In this document: piece by piece, positions 51,501 to 60,164 of the stretch
How positions within the stretch are numbered: position 1 is the first letter of the stretch
Layout of the letters: each line of letters opens with the position of its first letter
NCBI RefSeq assembly: GCF_001439915.1
Contig: NZ_LMBW01000001.1
Coordinates: forward strand, 465,429-529,428
Direction of reading: 5' to 3'
Source: Fredinandcohnia humi
GTDB lineage: Bacteria; Bacillota; Bacilli; Bacillales; Bacillaceae_L
DNA length: 64,000 bases
Program-made: the position numbers and the translations under genes
Notes under the pieces: generated by a model
What the model was told of the DNA's origin: nothing
Databases searched by the model: none
The model's input: only the letters and a program-made list of their open reading frames with translations

Positions 51501-53747
51501 GGGTTAAAGGGAAGAACTTACTTTGTTTATGGAAGTTTTGTTAATCATTGGAGGCGTCCACTAAGGTATAATCTTGACTATTTAAAACGTTCACAGCAGT
51601 ATTGCATTGATGCAGGAAATATTCATCTTGCTGGGGCAAATAGCTCTTTTATTGCAATTACCCTTTTTATAAAAGGGGACGGTTTACAAGATACATTAGA
51701 AGGGATCAAAAATCAGCTTATCTTTATTGATCAAATCAGATATAAAATATCAAAAGGATTTTTAATGGAGTTGATTCACTGGATATCTGTTCTTATGGAT
51801 CAAACAGAGGAAGCTGAGTGGGAGTTTCAACAGGTTTTAGACGATGATTCTGCAAAGATTATCCATTATACATTGCGTTTGCAGATGGCATATTTATTTG
51901 AAAAAACACAATTTGCAAAGCAAATACTAACTGAATTAGAGAAACTAGTAAATAAGCGTCTTACGTTGGTCATTGTCGTTGAATATTATTATTATTACTC
52001 TCTTTGGTTGGCACGGTTTTATCAGAACGCCCCTCCATCAGAGCGTAAATTTCTATATAAAAAATTAAAGAAAAGTGTGCAAAAACTTGGATTATGGGCA
52101 AAACTTTGTCCGGAAAATTACCTTCATAAGTATATGCTCATTAAAGCGGAAATGGCTAGAATGGATGGAAATCACGTAGATGCATCCACTTATTTTGATA
52201 GTGCCATTCGTTCGGCAGCGGAGAATAATTTCATTCAGGACGTCGCCATATGTAATGAAACGGCAGGTCAATATTACCTGTCTAGGGGCCTTGAAACTTT
52301 AGGTAGTAGCTACATGACAGAAGCATATCGTAATTATATAAAATGGGGAGCGAATCTAAAAGCAAAGCAGTTGTTGATAAAATATCCTGCACACATTCAG
52401 ATCGCCATGGTTGAAAATCATCCTATTAGCACATATCAATTTGACACACAAGCTTCCTTGAAGGCTGCTCAAGCTATCTCAAGCGAAATCATTCAAGACA
52501 AATTAGTAAAGAAATTAATGCATATTACGATGGAAAATGCAGGGGCAGAGAGAGGTTTTCTTCTTCTTAATCGGGAAGGTAAATTATTAGTTGTCGCAAA
52601 GGAAATTTTAGGTGATTCTAAAGAAGGGAACGTCACCCATCAACCGATTGAAGATGTCGATGCAATTTCTGAAATGATTGTAAAATATGTAGAAAAAACC
52701 AGGGAAGCAGTTTTATTGAATAATGCGTCAGTAGAGGGAATATTTGAGGAAGATCCCTATATTATTAAAAATCAGCCGAAATCCATTTTGTGTATTCCAG
52801 CGATTCATAAAGGAAAAGTAAATAGTATTTTATATTTGGAAAATAACCAAACAACACATGCCTTTACACAAGATAGGGTCAAGTTTTTATCCTTTATATC
52901 CACCCAGGTTGCCATATCGATTGAAAATGCTGAGTTGTATGGAGAACTAGAAGTTAAAGTAAAAGAACGTACGATAGAGCTTGAAAGAGTTAATCAGCAT
53001 TTAGAAGAAGCAAACAAAGACCTTGCTAGGTCTGAACAAGCACGTCGTCAATTTCTATCAAACATTTCCCATGATTTACGTTCTCCTATTGCGTCTGTAC
53101 AAGGAAATATTGAAGCTATATTGGATGGTGTAGTGGAGACGGAAGAGCAAAAAGAGGCATATTTAAGAAAAAGCATCGATCGAATAAAAGAATTGGGTAT
53201 GCTCATTCGCGATATATTTGAACTCTCTCAGATTGAATCTGGTCAAATTTCTTTTGACTTTGATATCGTACCAATTGATAAATTGATAAGGCGTTTAAGT
53301 GAACAGTTTGAATATGATGTAGAAAGAGTTGGTCTGTCCTACAGAGTGATAATAGAAGAGATCGAGGACGAATTCTATCCAATGGTTGAGGTGGATGTGA
53401 AGCGATTTAGCCAAGTTTTTTCAAATATTTTCTCCAACGCTATCAAATATACAAAGTCCGGTGGTATCTATGTTTCACTCCAATTTGATAAACAACTAGG
53501 CAATTGTCTTATTACAATTGAAGATAGCGGGGCAGGAATATCAAAGGATGAACTCCCATATATATTTGATCGTAATTTTACGAAAGCAAGAAACGCTTCA
53601 CAAAAAGGAAATGGGCTAGGCTTAGCAATTAGTAGAGAAATAATCCTTTTCCATAAGGGGAAAATTTGGGCTGAAAGCAAGCTAGGTAAAGGGACTACTA
53701 TTTATATTCAAATCCCTGTCCTTCAAGTGGAAATTCCTTCAGTTTAA
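48555..53747 (+). CDS. Giant pseudokinase-AAA ATPase-TPR-GAF-histidine kinase
   Basis: 1730 residues from ATG 48555 (AAAGG 9 nt upstream). Order: protein-kinase-like domain (about 5-285); AAA_16-type ATPase with Walker A GHSGIGKTALV near 331 and LFLDDLQWADAA near 458; long helical TPR-like region (about 700-1270); GAF domain (about 1310-1465); coiled coil; HisKA with NISHDLRSPIAS (His near 1506); HATPase_c with IFSNAIKYTKSG, EDSGAGIS and GNGLGLAISREI. The kinase-like domain has HKNINPEN where HRDxKPxN is expected and TGF in place of DFG, so it is probably a pseudokinase. The cognate response regulator is likely the one at 47563. Confidence 0.92.
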   Translation: MVRFPIVPGYRILEVVVENRTWTMYKGYFVEAKKLVLIKRMKVPNPTPKEIASTIHEFHLTNSLQMDEMLRPIGIEKYLNEPLIVYEYFTGITLQELFTNKKLDILEFLHIAIQLSTALMNLHQQQVIHKNINPENIIINHNLNQLKFTGFNYATKLKRENQRVGVTPYELEGQLAYISPEQTGRMNRSVDFRTDLYSLGVTLFEIITNRLPFTNTEPIEIVHAHLAKTPPHPKQFNHEIPEMISNIIMKLLSKIPENRYNSVYGLREDLVKCLDQLRVFGEIEDFTLGKKDTSAFLETGRKLYGRQDELEKLFVAFENVSGGNSELVLIQGHSGIGKTALVNEIQTPLVRKKGYYISGKFDLLQRQKPYSTIIQAFKSLLRQILAEGEERVHQWKRSLEKELPFNISVISSIIPEIKWLLGNETDEEVVSSIQSQSLFQLMFQKFVNVFATKEHPLVLFLDDLQWADAASLELIQYILTHVDCRYFLVIGAYRDNEVGIEHPIMEMVKNLQDANVPISKIPLSPLTEMVIARWVEEALLDKSKESEMLANFMFRITQGNPFYIKQLFQSFFEDGTVFFHEEVGKWEINFNKVNKALLQENIFEFMVKKVQKLPLETQSVLKFAACIGNEFELKTLSIICEQEYEIIGSYLWDALQVGLILPEDSGYKWVYPKENQQYLDNQPPTYRFLHDRVQQAVYSTMSTVEQEKAHLKIGRLLVKYGAIDDQLFEIVNHLNICSRFLHEKEIISLVEWNVRAGEQAKASAAYKESLTYFRTAYGMIEEAWEANYILTKRLMTGLGECLYLNSHFEEAEVIFNKVLKQAQKNLEKLEVYNKKVVLYTHVHRVEEAVESGITALRLFGWKINRNPSRASIAKELLQVKMALQGKKANDLLQLPKLADQEKRLLLETMITMNAPSFHVDQNLATILMLRALRYTIKHGITDITPLVFNNYALILSAGFSDYNGSFEFGSLALELAERSGNIGLKGRTYFVYGSFVNHWRRPLRYNLDYLKRSQQYCIDAGNIHLAGANSSFIAITLFIKGDGLQDTLEGIKNQLIFIDQIRYKISKGFLMELIHWISVLMDQTEEAEWEFQQVLDDDSAKIIHYTLRLQMAYLFEKTQFAKQILTELEKLVNKRLTLVIVVEYYYYYSLWLARFYQNAPPSERKFLYKKLKKSVQKLGLWAKLCPENYLHKYMLIKAEMARMDGNHVDASTYFDSAIRSAAENNFIQDVAICNETAGQYYLSRGLETLGSSYMTEAYRNYIKWGANLKAKQLLIKYPAHIQIAMVENHPISTYQFDTQASLKAAQAISSEIIQDKLVKKLMHITMENAGAERGFLLLNREGKLLVVAKEILGDSKEGNVTHQPIEDVDAISEMIVKYVEKTREAVLLNNASVEGIFEEDPYIIKNQPKSILCIPAIHKGKVNSILYLENNQTTHAFTQDRVKFLSFISTQVAISIENAELYGELEVKVKERTIELERVNQHLEEANKDLARSEQARRQFLSNISHDLRSPIASVQGNIEAILDGVVETEEQKEAYLRKSIDRIKELGMLIRDIFELSQIESGQISFDFDIVPIDKLIRRLSEQFEYDVERVGLSYRVIIEEIEDEFYPMVEVDVKRFSQVFSNIFSNAIKYTKSGGIYVSLQFDKQLGNCLITIEDSGAGISKDELPYIFDRNFTKARNASQKGNGLGLAISREIILFHKGKIWAESKLGKGTTIYIQIPVLQVEIPSV

Positions 53748-53842
53748 CTGTTGTTCCTTTTTTGTTCATTGGAATACATACTTTTCGTCGCATATAATAA
53801 AGGTAATAAAGGATTCTTCTATACAATTGAGGAGTGGAGAAA

Positions 53843-54472
53843 ATGAAAATACGCTATAATTTTGTTCAAAAACCGGATGTAAAATATTGTGATGCTAAAT
53901 TTACCGTTGAACAAGCCCTTCAATTTTTAAATGAAACAGGCTTTCGCTCAGTACCGGTATTATCGGAAAATGGTACTGTATTTAAAGGGTTAATTTATAA
54001 GGTCGATATTTTAGAGTACTTATATGAAAAAAACGGGGAGGCAATTGCGAATATATCTGCACTTGTTGAAAGTAAGGATGCATTCGTTTTTGAGGAAGAT
54101 TCCTTTTTCAAGACATTTTTAACGATTCGCCGTTTACCTTTTATTGCAGTGTTAGATGCCGATAGAGAATTTCAGGGGATCATCACACATGCGAATGTAA
54201 TGGATGTACTTGAGGATTCTTTTGGTATGAAAACAGGAGGATATACGTTAACAATTGCAACAATCGAGCATAAAGGGGCAATCAAAGAGCTTGTATCCCT
54301 CATTCGAGATATAAATATTGACGGCATGCTCACACTTGATAATGGTGAAAAATATCTCCGCCGGATTATATTAAATCTACCAAGTTCACTTGGTGAGGAA
54401 AAAATAAAGGAGATCAAACAGAAACTAGAAGCGAAGGAATTCCGTGTTACCCATATCGACCGAATTCAATAA
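53843..54472 (+). CDS. CBS-pair plus ACT-like domain protein (CbpA-like)
   Basis: 209 residues from ATG 53843 (GGAG upstream). Two CBS motifs: DAKFTVEQALQFLNETGFRS followed by VPVLSENGTVFKGLIYKVDI, and RRLPFIAVLDADREFQGIIT followed by HANVMDVL. The C-terminal 80 residues (YTLTIATIEHKGAIKELVSL) look like an ACT domain. This combination resembles the c-di-AMP-binding CbpA type of Listeria. Nucleotide binding is inferred from family, not seen. Confidence 0.78.
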   Translation: MKIRYNFVQKPDVKYCDAKFTVEQALQFLNETGFRSVPVLSENGTVFKGLIYKVDILEYLYEKNGEAIANISALVESKDAFVFEEDSFFKTFLTIRRLPFIAVLDADREFQGIITHANVMDVLEDSFGMKTGGYTLTIATIEHKGAIKELVSLIRDINIDGMLTLDNGEKYLRRIILNLPSSLGEEKIKEIKQKLEAKEFRVTHIDRIQ

Positions 54473-54488
54473 GTGAATGTTAGACCTA

Positions 54489-54517
54489 TAGGTGTAGTGC
54501 CTATAGGTTTTTTTATA
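54489..54517 (+). terminator. Terminator of the CBS/ACT gene
   Basis: ACCTATAGG-TGTAGTG-CCTATAGGT followed by TTTTTTT. Confidence 0.85.
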
Positions 54518-54717
54518 GTAAAGTTTTTGTCGATTTATGTAGTATTTCAACTGTCGAAAAGAATTGAATTACGTCGTGAAAGCGGTTTCGTACATAATTT
54601 TGTAAAAAGTTTAAAGAAAAAAATGTCTATTTTTGCGAATCTATTTACATAAATAGTAGATTTTGTAATAATTCATAGAGTAGCAACTTAGGAATGCACC
54701 AAAGGTAGTAGTGGGTA

Positions 54718-54755
54718 GCATACGATAGTTGTATGCGACGTTAGAATCTTCTAAC
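54718..54755 (+). promoter_or_regulatory. Two adjacent perfect hairpins in the spo0E-like leader
   Basis: GCATAC-GATAGTT-GTATGC (54718-54736) followed closely by the 20-bp perfect palindrome ACGTTAGAATCTTCTAACGT (about 54737-54756). They lie just upstream of the ribosome site of the Spo0E-like gene, so they may control its mRNA or bind a regulator. The rest of 54518-54717 is AT-rich with nothing clear. Confidence 0.68.
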
Positions 54756-54778
54756 GTGTGAATAAAGGAGTGAAAGTT

Positions 54779-55033
54779 TTGGAAACCAGACGTGTAGATT
54801 ACAAACAGATACTATTAGATGAAATTAATAGAAAAAGAGAAGATATGATCACAATCGCTAATAGGACGGGGTTTACAAGTAATGAAACGATTGAATGCAG
54901 TCAAGAACTTGATGAACTTATAAATATCTATCAACGAGCAGAAGCAGCAGAACGAAACCATTCACTTTTTCGTCAGTTTTTAAAGAGAGTCACGTTATTT
55001 TTCGCACTTCAAAAAATCAGCTACAAATCATAA
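54779..55033 (+). CDS. Spo0E-like aspartyl-phosphate phosphatase
   Basis: 84 residues from TTG 54779 (AAAGGAGTG upstream); a GTG seven codons earlier lacks a ribosome site. The helical hairpin DEINRKREDMITIANRTGFT, then ETIECSQELDELINIYQR, carries the SQELDxLI signature of Spo0E family phosphatases, which strip phosphate from Spo0A and delay sporulation. Its C-terminal extension (HSLFRQFLKRVTLFFALQKI) is longer than in the smallest members. Confidence 0.9.
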   Translation: METRRVDYKQILLDEINRKREDMITIANRTGFTSNETIECSQELDELINIYQRAEAAERNHSLFRQFLKRVTLFFALQKISYKS

Positions 55034-55099
55034 ATGGTCAATCTCAAACAATTCATCTAGGTGGATTGTTTATTTTTTTTGGTGTTATTAAGGTAAAGG

Positions 55100-55126
55100 A
55101 ACAAAAACAAAAAGGACGCTCCAGGG
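55100..55126. terminator. Hairpin terminator
   Basis: AAGGACGC-TCCAGG-GCGTCCTT, an 8-bp stem between the Spo0E-like gene and the R3 repeat. Confidence 0.7.
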
Positions 55127-55136
55127 CGTCCTTAGT

Positions 55137-55260
55137 AATCTAACTTTATTCAGTCGGAGTTCTAACCCCGACTGAATAAAGTTAAAGCCTCCGGCGGATG
55201 CCACGATTTTTTTGAGGAAGCTTTTCGAGCAAGCTCGAAAAAAAATCGGGCGCAAATACG
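55137..55260. repeat. Palindromic non-coding repeat R3 between spo0E-like and fsr-like genes
   Basis: ACTTTATTCAGTCGG and CCGACTGAATAAAGT form a long perfect stem, followed by CCTCCGGCGGATGCCACG and a second hairpin TTTTCGAGC/GCTCGAAAA. It has the look of an interspersed element of Bacillaceae; only one copy is in the window. It may also act as a terminator for both neighbouring genes. Confidence 0.65.
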
Positions 55261-55276
55261 CCAAGGCGCATTTGAT

Positions 55277-56509
55277 TTATGCATTATTCCATTCATTCAC
55301 CTTCTGATCAGCTGGCAAAAAGAAGGCTATACAACCGAGCAATGGAAGAAAGCCCATCATAATGATGGTTGGTGTCAACCCAAATGCATCAATGATTGAA
55401 CCAATCGCAACCCCGCCGATCCCCCCCATTCCAAAGGCAAGACCTACGGTTAACCCTGACATCATCCCGATTTTTCCCGGCATTAGCTCTTGGGCGTACA
55501 CGACGGTAACAGAGAAGCTTGATAATAGGATAAATCCAATCACTGTCACTAGCACAATCGCAATATGTGGTCCGACAAACGGCAAGATAAGGGCTAAAGG
55601 TGCTGTTCCCAATAGTGAAGCAAGAATAACGTTTCGTTTTCCAAATCTATCAGCCAGAGGTCCTCCAAAAAAGGTTCCCAGTGCGCCAGCTGCTAAAAAT
55701 AGGAAAATATAAATCTGTGCTTGTGAAATTGTATATCCATATTTTTCAATGACATAAAATGAGTAAAAGTTTGTGATGCTCGACATATACCATGTACGTG
55801 CAAAAATGAATAGCACGATTACAACTAATGCTAGTTTAATAGCTTTCATGTTTCGCGGTACTGCCGAAACAGCTTCCTTCACTTTATTTTGAATCTGAAC
55901 TGTTTTAAGAGTTCGAGCATACCAGCCTGCGATATACACAAGCAAGCCAACCGCAAGTGCTGCAACTAACGAAAACCAAATTGCCCCAAATTGTCCAAGT
56001 GGAACAAGAATCAGTGCAGTAATAATTGGCGCCAGAGCCTGCCCTGAGTTTCCGCCAACCTGATAAATGGATTGTGCCAATCCGCGTCGATCACCAGCAG
56101 CCATATAGGCAACGCGGGAGCCCTCGGGATGAAAAACGGCAGATCCGACCCCAATGAAAAGGACAGACAGAATAATGGTTGTAAAGTTAGGTGCAAATGC
56201 CAATGCAATTACCCCAAAAAAGGTGAAGGTCAATCCGATTGGTAAAGCATATGGCATTGCTTTTTTATCTGTATACCACCCAACAACAGGTTGAGCAACT
56301 GATGAGACAATCTGTAATGAGAAGGAAATTAATCCAAGTTGTGTAAATGACAATCCCATGGAACGTTCTAAAATAGGAAACATCGCTGGGATGATTGCTT
56401 GGATGGAGTCATTAAGCATGTGACAAAATCCAATGATAGCTAAAATTCCATAAAGCGTTTTATTTGCATCAGCTTCTGGACGAGTAGCCTGTGTTTTTAC
56501 TGCAAGCAT
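55277..56509 (-). CDS. MFS transporter, fosmidomycin-resistance (Fsr) type
   Basis: 410 residues, about 12 membrane helices in the major facilitator fold. GFCHMLNDSIQAIIPAMFPI near the start and the motif A-like GGPLADRFGKRN between helices 8 and 9 are typical of Fsr-type exporters; GVGSAVFHPEGSRVAYMAAG is another family feature. The native substrate is unknown; drug efflux is inferred by family only. AAGGAGAAATAA precedes the ATG. Confidence 0.87.
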   Translation of the reverse strand: MLAVKTQATRPEADANKTLYGILAIIGFCHMLNDSIQAIIPAMFPILERSMGLSFTQLGLISFSLQIVSSVAQPVVGWYTDKKAMPYALPIGLTFTFFGVIALAFAPNFTTIILSVLFIGVGSAVFHPEGSRVAYMAAGDRRGLAQSIYQVGGNSGQALAPIITALILVPLGQFGAIWFSLVAALAVGLLVYIAGWYARTLKTVQIQNKVKEAVSAVPRNMKAIKLALVVIVLFIFARTWYMSSITNFYSFYVIEKYGYTISQAQIYIFLFLAAGALGTFFGGPLADRFGKRNVILASLLGTAPLALILPFVGPHIAIVLVTVIGFILLSSFSVTVVYAQELMPGKIGMMSGLTVGLAFGMGGIGGVAIGSIIDAFGLTPTIIMMGFLPLLGCIAFFLPADQKVNEWNNA

Positions 56510-56718
56510 TTCATTTATTTCTCCTTTGTTGTCTTACCTTTGAATAATTATAATCCTTTCCTCTATGAAAAACCTTTTTATTAAATTTGTAAAGTGAAAA
56601 TTTTAAATATATACAGAGAAATGAAGCCTTTTATTTTCGAGTATGGCTTTACCTTGTTTGAAATTTCTGATAAATTTAATGGTAAGACAGTATTCGCGAC
56701 GTAAGGAGGAGTTATGAC

Positions 56719-57666
56719 ATGAAATATAGAAGGTTAGGTCGTTCGGGACTAAAGGTTAGTGAAATCAGCTTAGGAAGTTGGTTAACTTTTGGTAAAACAG
56801 TAGATGAAAAAATGGCAGCGAAAACCGTTCATAAAGCATATGAACTTGGTATAAATTTTTTTGATTCGGCAAATGTGTATGAGCGCGGGGAAGCGGAGCG
56901 AATATTAGCAAGCGCGCTAAAAGAATACCCGCGGGAATCGTATTGTATAACAACAAAGGCATATGGAGCGATGGGGGATGGACCTAATGACAGGGGTTTG
57001 TCGAGAAAGCATGTCATTGAGCAGGTGCATGCCAGTTTAAGACGGATGGATTTGGAGTATGTCGATGTGTTTTACTGTCATCGCTATGATGAGGATACAC
57101 CTTTGGATGAGACATTACGCGCAATTGACGATTTGATTCGTCAGGGAAAAATTCTATATGTTGGTGTAAGTGAGTGGACTGCCGCTCAAATTCAAGAAGC
57201 AGTTGCGATTGCAGATAAATATTTATTAGATCGAATCATTGTCAACCAGCCCGGATACAATATGCTTCATCGTGATATCGAGGATGAAATTATTCCAGTT
57301 TGTGAAAAGAGTGGTATTTCACAGGTCGTTTATTCTCCGCTCGCACAAGGTGTATTGACCGGAAAATATAAAGGCGGTAGGATTCCAACTGGGAGCAGGG
57401 GGGCAAACTCCGAGCTGAATTCATGGGTAAAAAACATAATTGATGGAATTGTAACAACAAAGCTGGACCGTCTTGAGGAATTTTCAAATGAATTAGGGGT
57501 TACCTTGCCTGAATTAGCCCTATCATGGATTTTAAGACAGCATAATATTGCAAGCACCCTTGTTGGTGCCACAAATCCTGAACAAATCGAGGCGAATGCA
57601 AAAGCCTCGGAGCTTGTCCTTGGATTTGATGAGATTAAGAGAATAGAAGCAATCTTGACGGTGTAG
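56719..57666 (+). CDS. Aldo/keto reductase (Kv-beta/YghZ type)
   Basis: 315 residues, TIM-barrel NADPH-dependent oxidoreductase. The catalytic tetrad is visible as Asp-Tyr in FFDSANVYERGEAE, Lys in ITTKAYGA and His in VFYCHRYDED. The NADPH site includes YSPLAQGVLTGKY and LVGATNPEQIEANA. It resembles the potassium-channel beta-subunit-like branch. GTAAGGAGGAG precedes the ATG. No neighbouring gene hints at the substrate. Confidence 0.92.
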   Translation: MKYRRLGRSGLKVSEISLGSWLTFGKTVDEKMAAKTVHKAYELGINFFDSANVYERGEAERILASALKEYPRESYCITTKAYGAMGDGPNDRGLSRKHVIEQVHASLRRMDLEYVDVFYCHRYDEDTPLDETLRAIDDLIRQGKILYVGVSEWTAAQIQEAVAIADKYLLDRIIVNQPGYNMLHRDIEDEIIPVCEKSGISQVVYSPLAQGVLTGKYKGGRIPTGSRGANSELNSWVKNIIDGIVTTKLDRLEEFSNELGVTLPELALSWILRQHNIASTLVGATNPEQIEANAKASELVLGFDEIKRIEAILTV

Positions 57667-57671
57667 ACCAT

Positions 57672-57712
57672 TAAAATAACCAAACCCAAGTAAATGGGTT
57701 TGGTTATTTTTT
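57672..57712 (+). terminator. Terminator of the aldo/keto reductase gene
   Basis: AAATAACCAAACCCA-AGTAAA-TGGGTTTGGTTATTT, a perfect 15-bp stem with T tract. Confidence 0.9.
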
Positions 57713-57795
57713 GTAAAAGATTACTATTTTTTTCACTTCAAATTGGTAAATTTGTGTATACTAAAAATTGACCATATATCAAAGAGGTAACCAAG

Positions 57796-59361
57796 ATGAA
57801 ATCTATTTCAATAACAATTCTTGAAACAAGTGATGTTCACGGCAATATTTTTCCGATTAATTATGGAAATAATCAGGAAGCTAGTCTTGGACTTGCCAAA
57901 ATTGCGTCTGTCATTAAAGAAGAGAGAAGCCGTAATCAGAATACAATCGTTATTGATAATGGGGACTTAATCCAAGGAACGCCGTTAACCTATTATCATG
58001 TACGTTCACATCATCTTAAGCAAAATCCGATGATTGCACTATTAAATGATTTAAACTATGATGCAGCGGTTATCGGGAATCATGAATTCAATTATGGAAT
58101 GGATGTTTTACATCAAGCCATAAACGAATCGAAATTTCCGTGGCTGTCTGCCAATATTTTAAATGAAAAAGGTGAACCCTTTATTGGCAAGCCCTATCTG
58201 ATTGTTGAGCTTGAGGATGGCATAAAGGCTGCAATTCTAGGTGTAACCACTCACTATATCCCAAATTGGGAGAATCCTGAACACATTAAAGGGTTAACGT
58301 TTGATGATGCATTTGAGTCAACGAAAAAATGGATGGAAAAAATTCGTAAAGAGAAAGAACCAGATTTAATGATCGTGTCCTACCATGGTGGATTTGAGGC
58401 AGATCTTGAAACGGGGGAACCTACTGAAAAGCTGACTGGGGAAAACCAGGGGTACCGGATTTGTCGGGAAATTGAGGGAATTGATCTTTTATTAACTGGT
58501 CATCAACACAGGTCACTTGCCGGAAAAGTTAACGGTGTACCGATTGTGCAGCCCAGTTTTAATGGTCAAGCAATTGGTAAAGTTACCCTGGCTCTTACGA
58601 AAAATGAAGACAAATGGACGGTTTCAGATGCAATTCCCGAACTCATTTTTGTAACAGAAATCGAAGCGGATGACAGCTCCCTTCAGTTAGTAAAAGAATA
58701 TGAATCCCGGACACAGGAATGGTTGGATCAACCTATCGGCCATGTTCTCGGAAATATGACAATTGATGATCCACTGAAAGCCCGCCTAAAGGATAATGCA
58801 CTCGTAGAATTTATTAATAAGGTGCAAATGGATGTTGCGAAAGTTTCGATCTCAAATACAGCTCTTTTTAATAATGTCACAAAAGGCTTTCCTTCGAATA
58901 TTACAATGAGAGATGTGGTCTCCAATTATATTTACCCAAACACATTAAAGGTAATTCGTATCAGTGGAATGGACTTGAAGGAGGCACTTGAAAGAAGTGC
59001 AAGCTATTTTATGGTTGAAAATGGCGATGTAACGGTTAATCCTTCCTTCACAACACCAAAACCACAGCATTATAATTATGATATGTGGGAAGGAATTGAC
59101 TATATTTTCGATATTTCAAGGCCGATAGGTGAGCGTGTTGTTATGTTTACCTATAAAGGTGAACCTGTTCAACTAGATGGTCAGTATGATGTTGTCATGA
59201 ACAACTACCGTGCAGGCGGTGGCGGGGAATATAACATGTTCAAGGATAAGCCAATTATTAAGGATATCCCACTTGATATGTCGGAGTTAATCGCAAATTA
59301 CATCCTTGAAAGAGGAACCATTGAAGCCACTGTTGATGAAAATTGGAAGGTCGTTTGGTAA
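57796..59361 (+). CDS. 5'-nucleotidase/UDP-sugar hydrolase family protein (YunD-like)
   Basis: 521 residues. The metallophosphatase domain carries the five motif blocks DVHGNIFP, DNGDLIQG, IGNHEFNYG, VSYHGGF and TGHQHRSL; the C-terminal 5'-nucleotidase domain begins near 330 (LGNMTIDDPLKARLKDNALV). No signal peptide is present, so it is cytoplasmic, as reported for B. subtilis YunD. AAAGAGGTAACC precedes the ATG and a strong terminator follows. Confidence 0.9.
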   Translation: MKSISITILETSDVHGNIFPINYGNNQEASLGLAKIASVIKEERSRNQNTIVIDNGDLIQGTPLTYYHVRSHHLKQNPMIALLNDLNYDAAVIGNHEFNYGMDVLHQAINESKFPWLSANILNEKGEPFIGKPYLIVELEDGIKAAILGVTTHYIPNWENPEHIKGLTFDDAFESTKKWMEKIRKEKEPDLMIVSYHGGFEADLETGEPTEKLTGENQGYRICREIEGIDLLLTGHQHRSLAGKVNGVPIVQPSFNGQAIGKVTLALTKNEDKWTVSDAIPELIFVTEIEADDSSLQLVKEYESRTQEWLDQPIGHVLGNMTIDDPLKARLKDNALVEFINKVQMDVAKVSISNTALFNNVTKGFPSNITMRDVVSNYIYPNTLKVIRISGMDLKEALERSASYFMVENGDVTVNPSFTTPKPQHYNYDMWEGIDYIFDISRPIGERVVMFTYKGEPVQLDGQYDVVMNNYRAGGGGEYNMFKDKPIIKDIPLDMSELIANYILERGTIEATVDENWKVVW

Positions 59362-59362
59362 C

Positions 59363-59397
59363 GTAAAGCCCACGGATGATAAAATTCCGTGGGCTTT
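59363..59397. terminator. Terminator between yunD-like and motB
   Basis: AAAGCCCACGGA-TGATAAAAT-TCCGTGGGCTTT, a perfect 12-bp stem serving convergent genes. Confidence 0.9.
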
Positions 59398-59399
59398 CA

Positions 59400-60164
59400 T
59401 TATTTTGACTGTTCGAGATTCGGCAGGATTAAGACCTCAACACGGCGATTAAGTTTTCGTCCTTCACGTGTTTCATTTGTCGCTACAGGCTCATATTCAC
59501 CGAGACCACGTGCACTAAATACTCTAGGGTCGAGCTTTTTATTTTCTAATAGAATACTCATAAAATTAATCGAACGCATGACACTTAAATGCCAATTGCT
59601 TTTAAATTTATGACTTTTCATTGGAACATTATCGGTATGTCCACTTACAATGATATTGCGGGGAGGATTCATAACTAACAGCTCTGAAATTTCGCGTGCT
59701 AGCATAATATCCTCTGATCTCACCTCTGCGCTTCCCGAATCAAAGAATGCACCATCCTGAATCGTAACAAGCAGCCCTTCATCTGCCAGACGGGTTGTAA
59801 GACTTAAATCTAAGCCATTATCGGTAATATAGCCATTGATTTTTTCTTGTAATTCCTTAAGCTCTTCTTGCTCTTGTTTTTCTTTGTGTTTATCCTTATC
59901 CTTATCCTTATCCTTATCTTTGTTGGTGGCAACAGAATCAATTTCAACGGGCACCGGACTTTCATAATCTAAAAAAGAAGTACCGCCTTTAAATACATTA
60001 TTAAAGGAACTTGCGAGTTTTTGGAATTTCTGAGCATCCACACTACTTGCAGCAAAGAGAACTATGAACAAAGCGAGCAATAACGTTAAAATATCAGCAT
60101 ACGGCACCAACCATGATTCATCCATATGTTCGTCGTGCTTTTTTTTACGTTTTCTTCTAGCCAT
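59400..60164 (-). CDS. motB: Flagellar stator protein MotB
   Basis: 254 residues. One membrane helix (about 20-40) with the proton-accepting Asp24 in WLVPYADILTLLLALF, then a linker with unusual DK repeats (about residues 75-95), then an OmpA-like peptidoglycan-binding domain (IIVSGHTDNVPM, RSINFMSILLE, GEYEPVATNETREGRKLNRR). It anchors the stator to the wall. It overlaps motA by 8 bp. Confidence 0.96.
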   Translation of the reverse strand: MARRKRKKKHDEHMDESWLVPYADILTLLLALFIVLFAASSVDAQKFQKLASSFNNVFKGGTSFLDYESPVPVEIDSVATNKDKDKDKDKDKHKEKQEQEELKELQEKINGYITDNGLDLSLTTRLADEGLLVTIQDGAFFDSGSAEVRSEDIMLAREISELLVMNPPRNIIVSGHTDNVPMKSHKFKSNWHLSVMRSINFMSILLENKKLDPRVFSARGLGEYEPVATNETREGRKLNRRVEVLILPNLEQSK

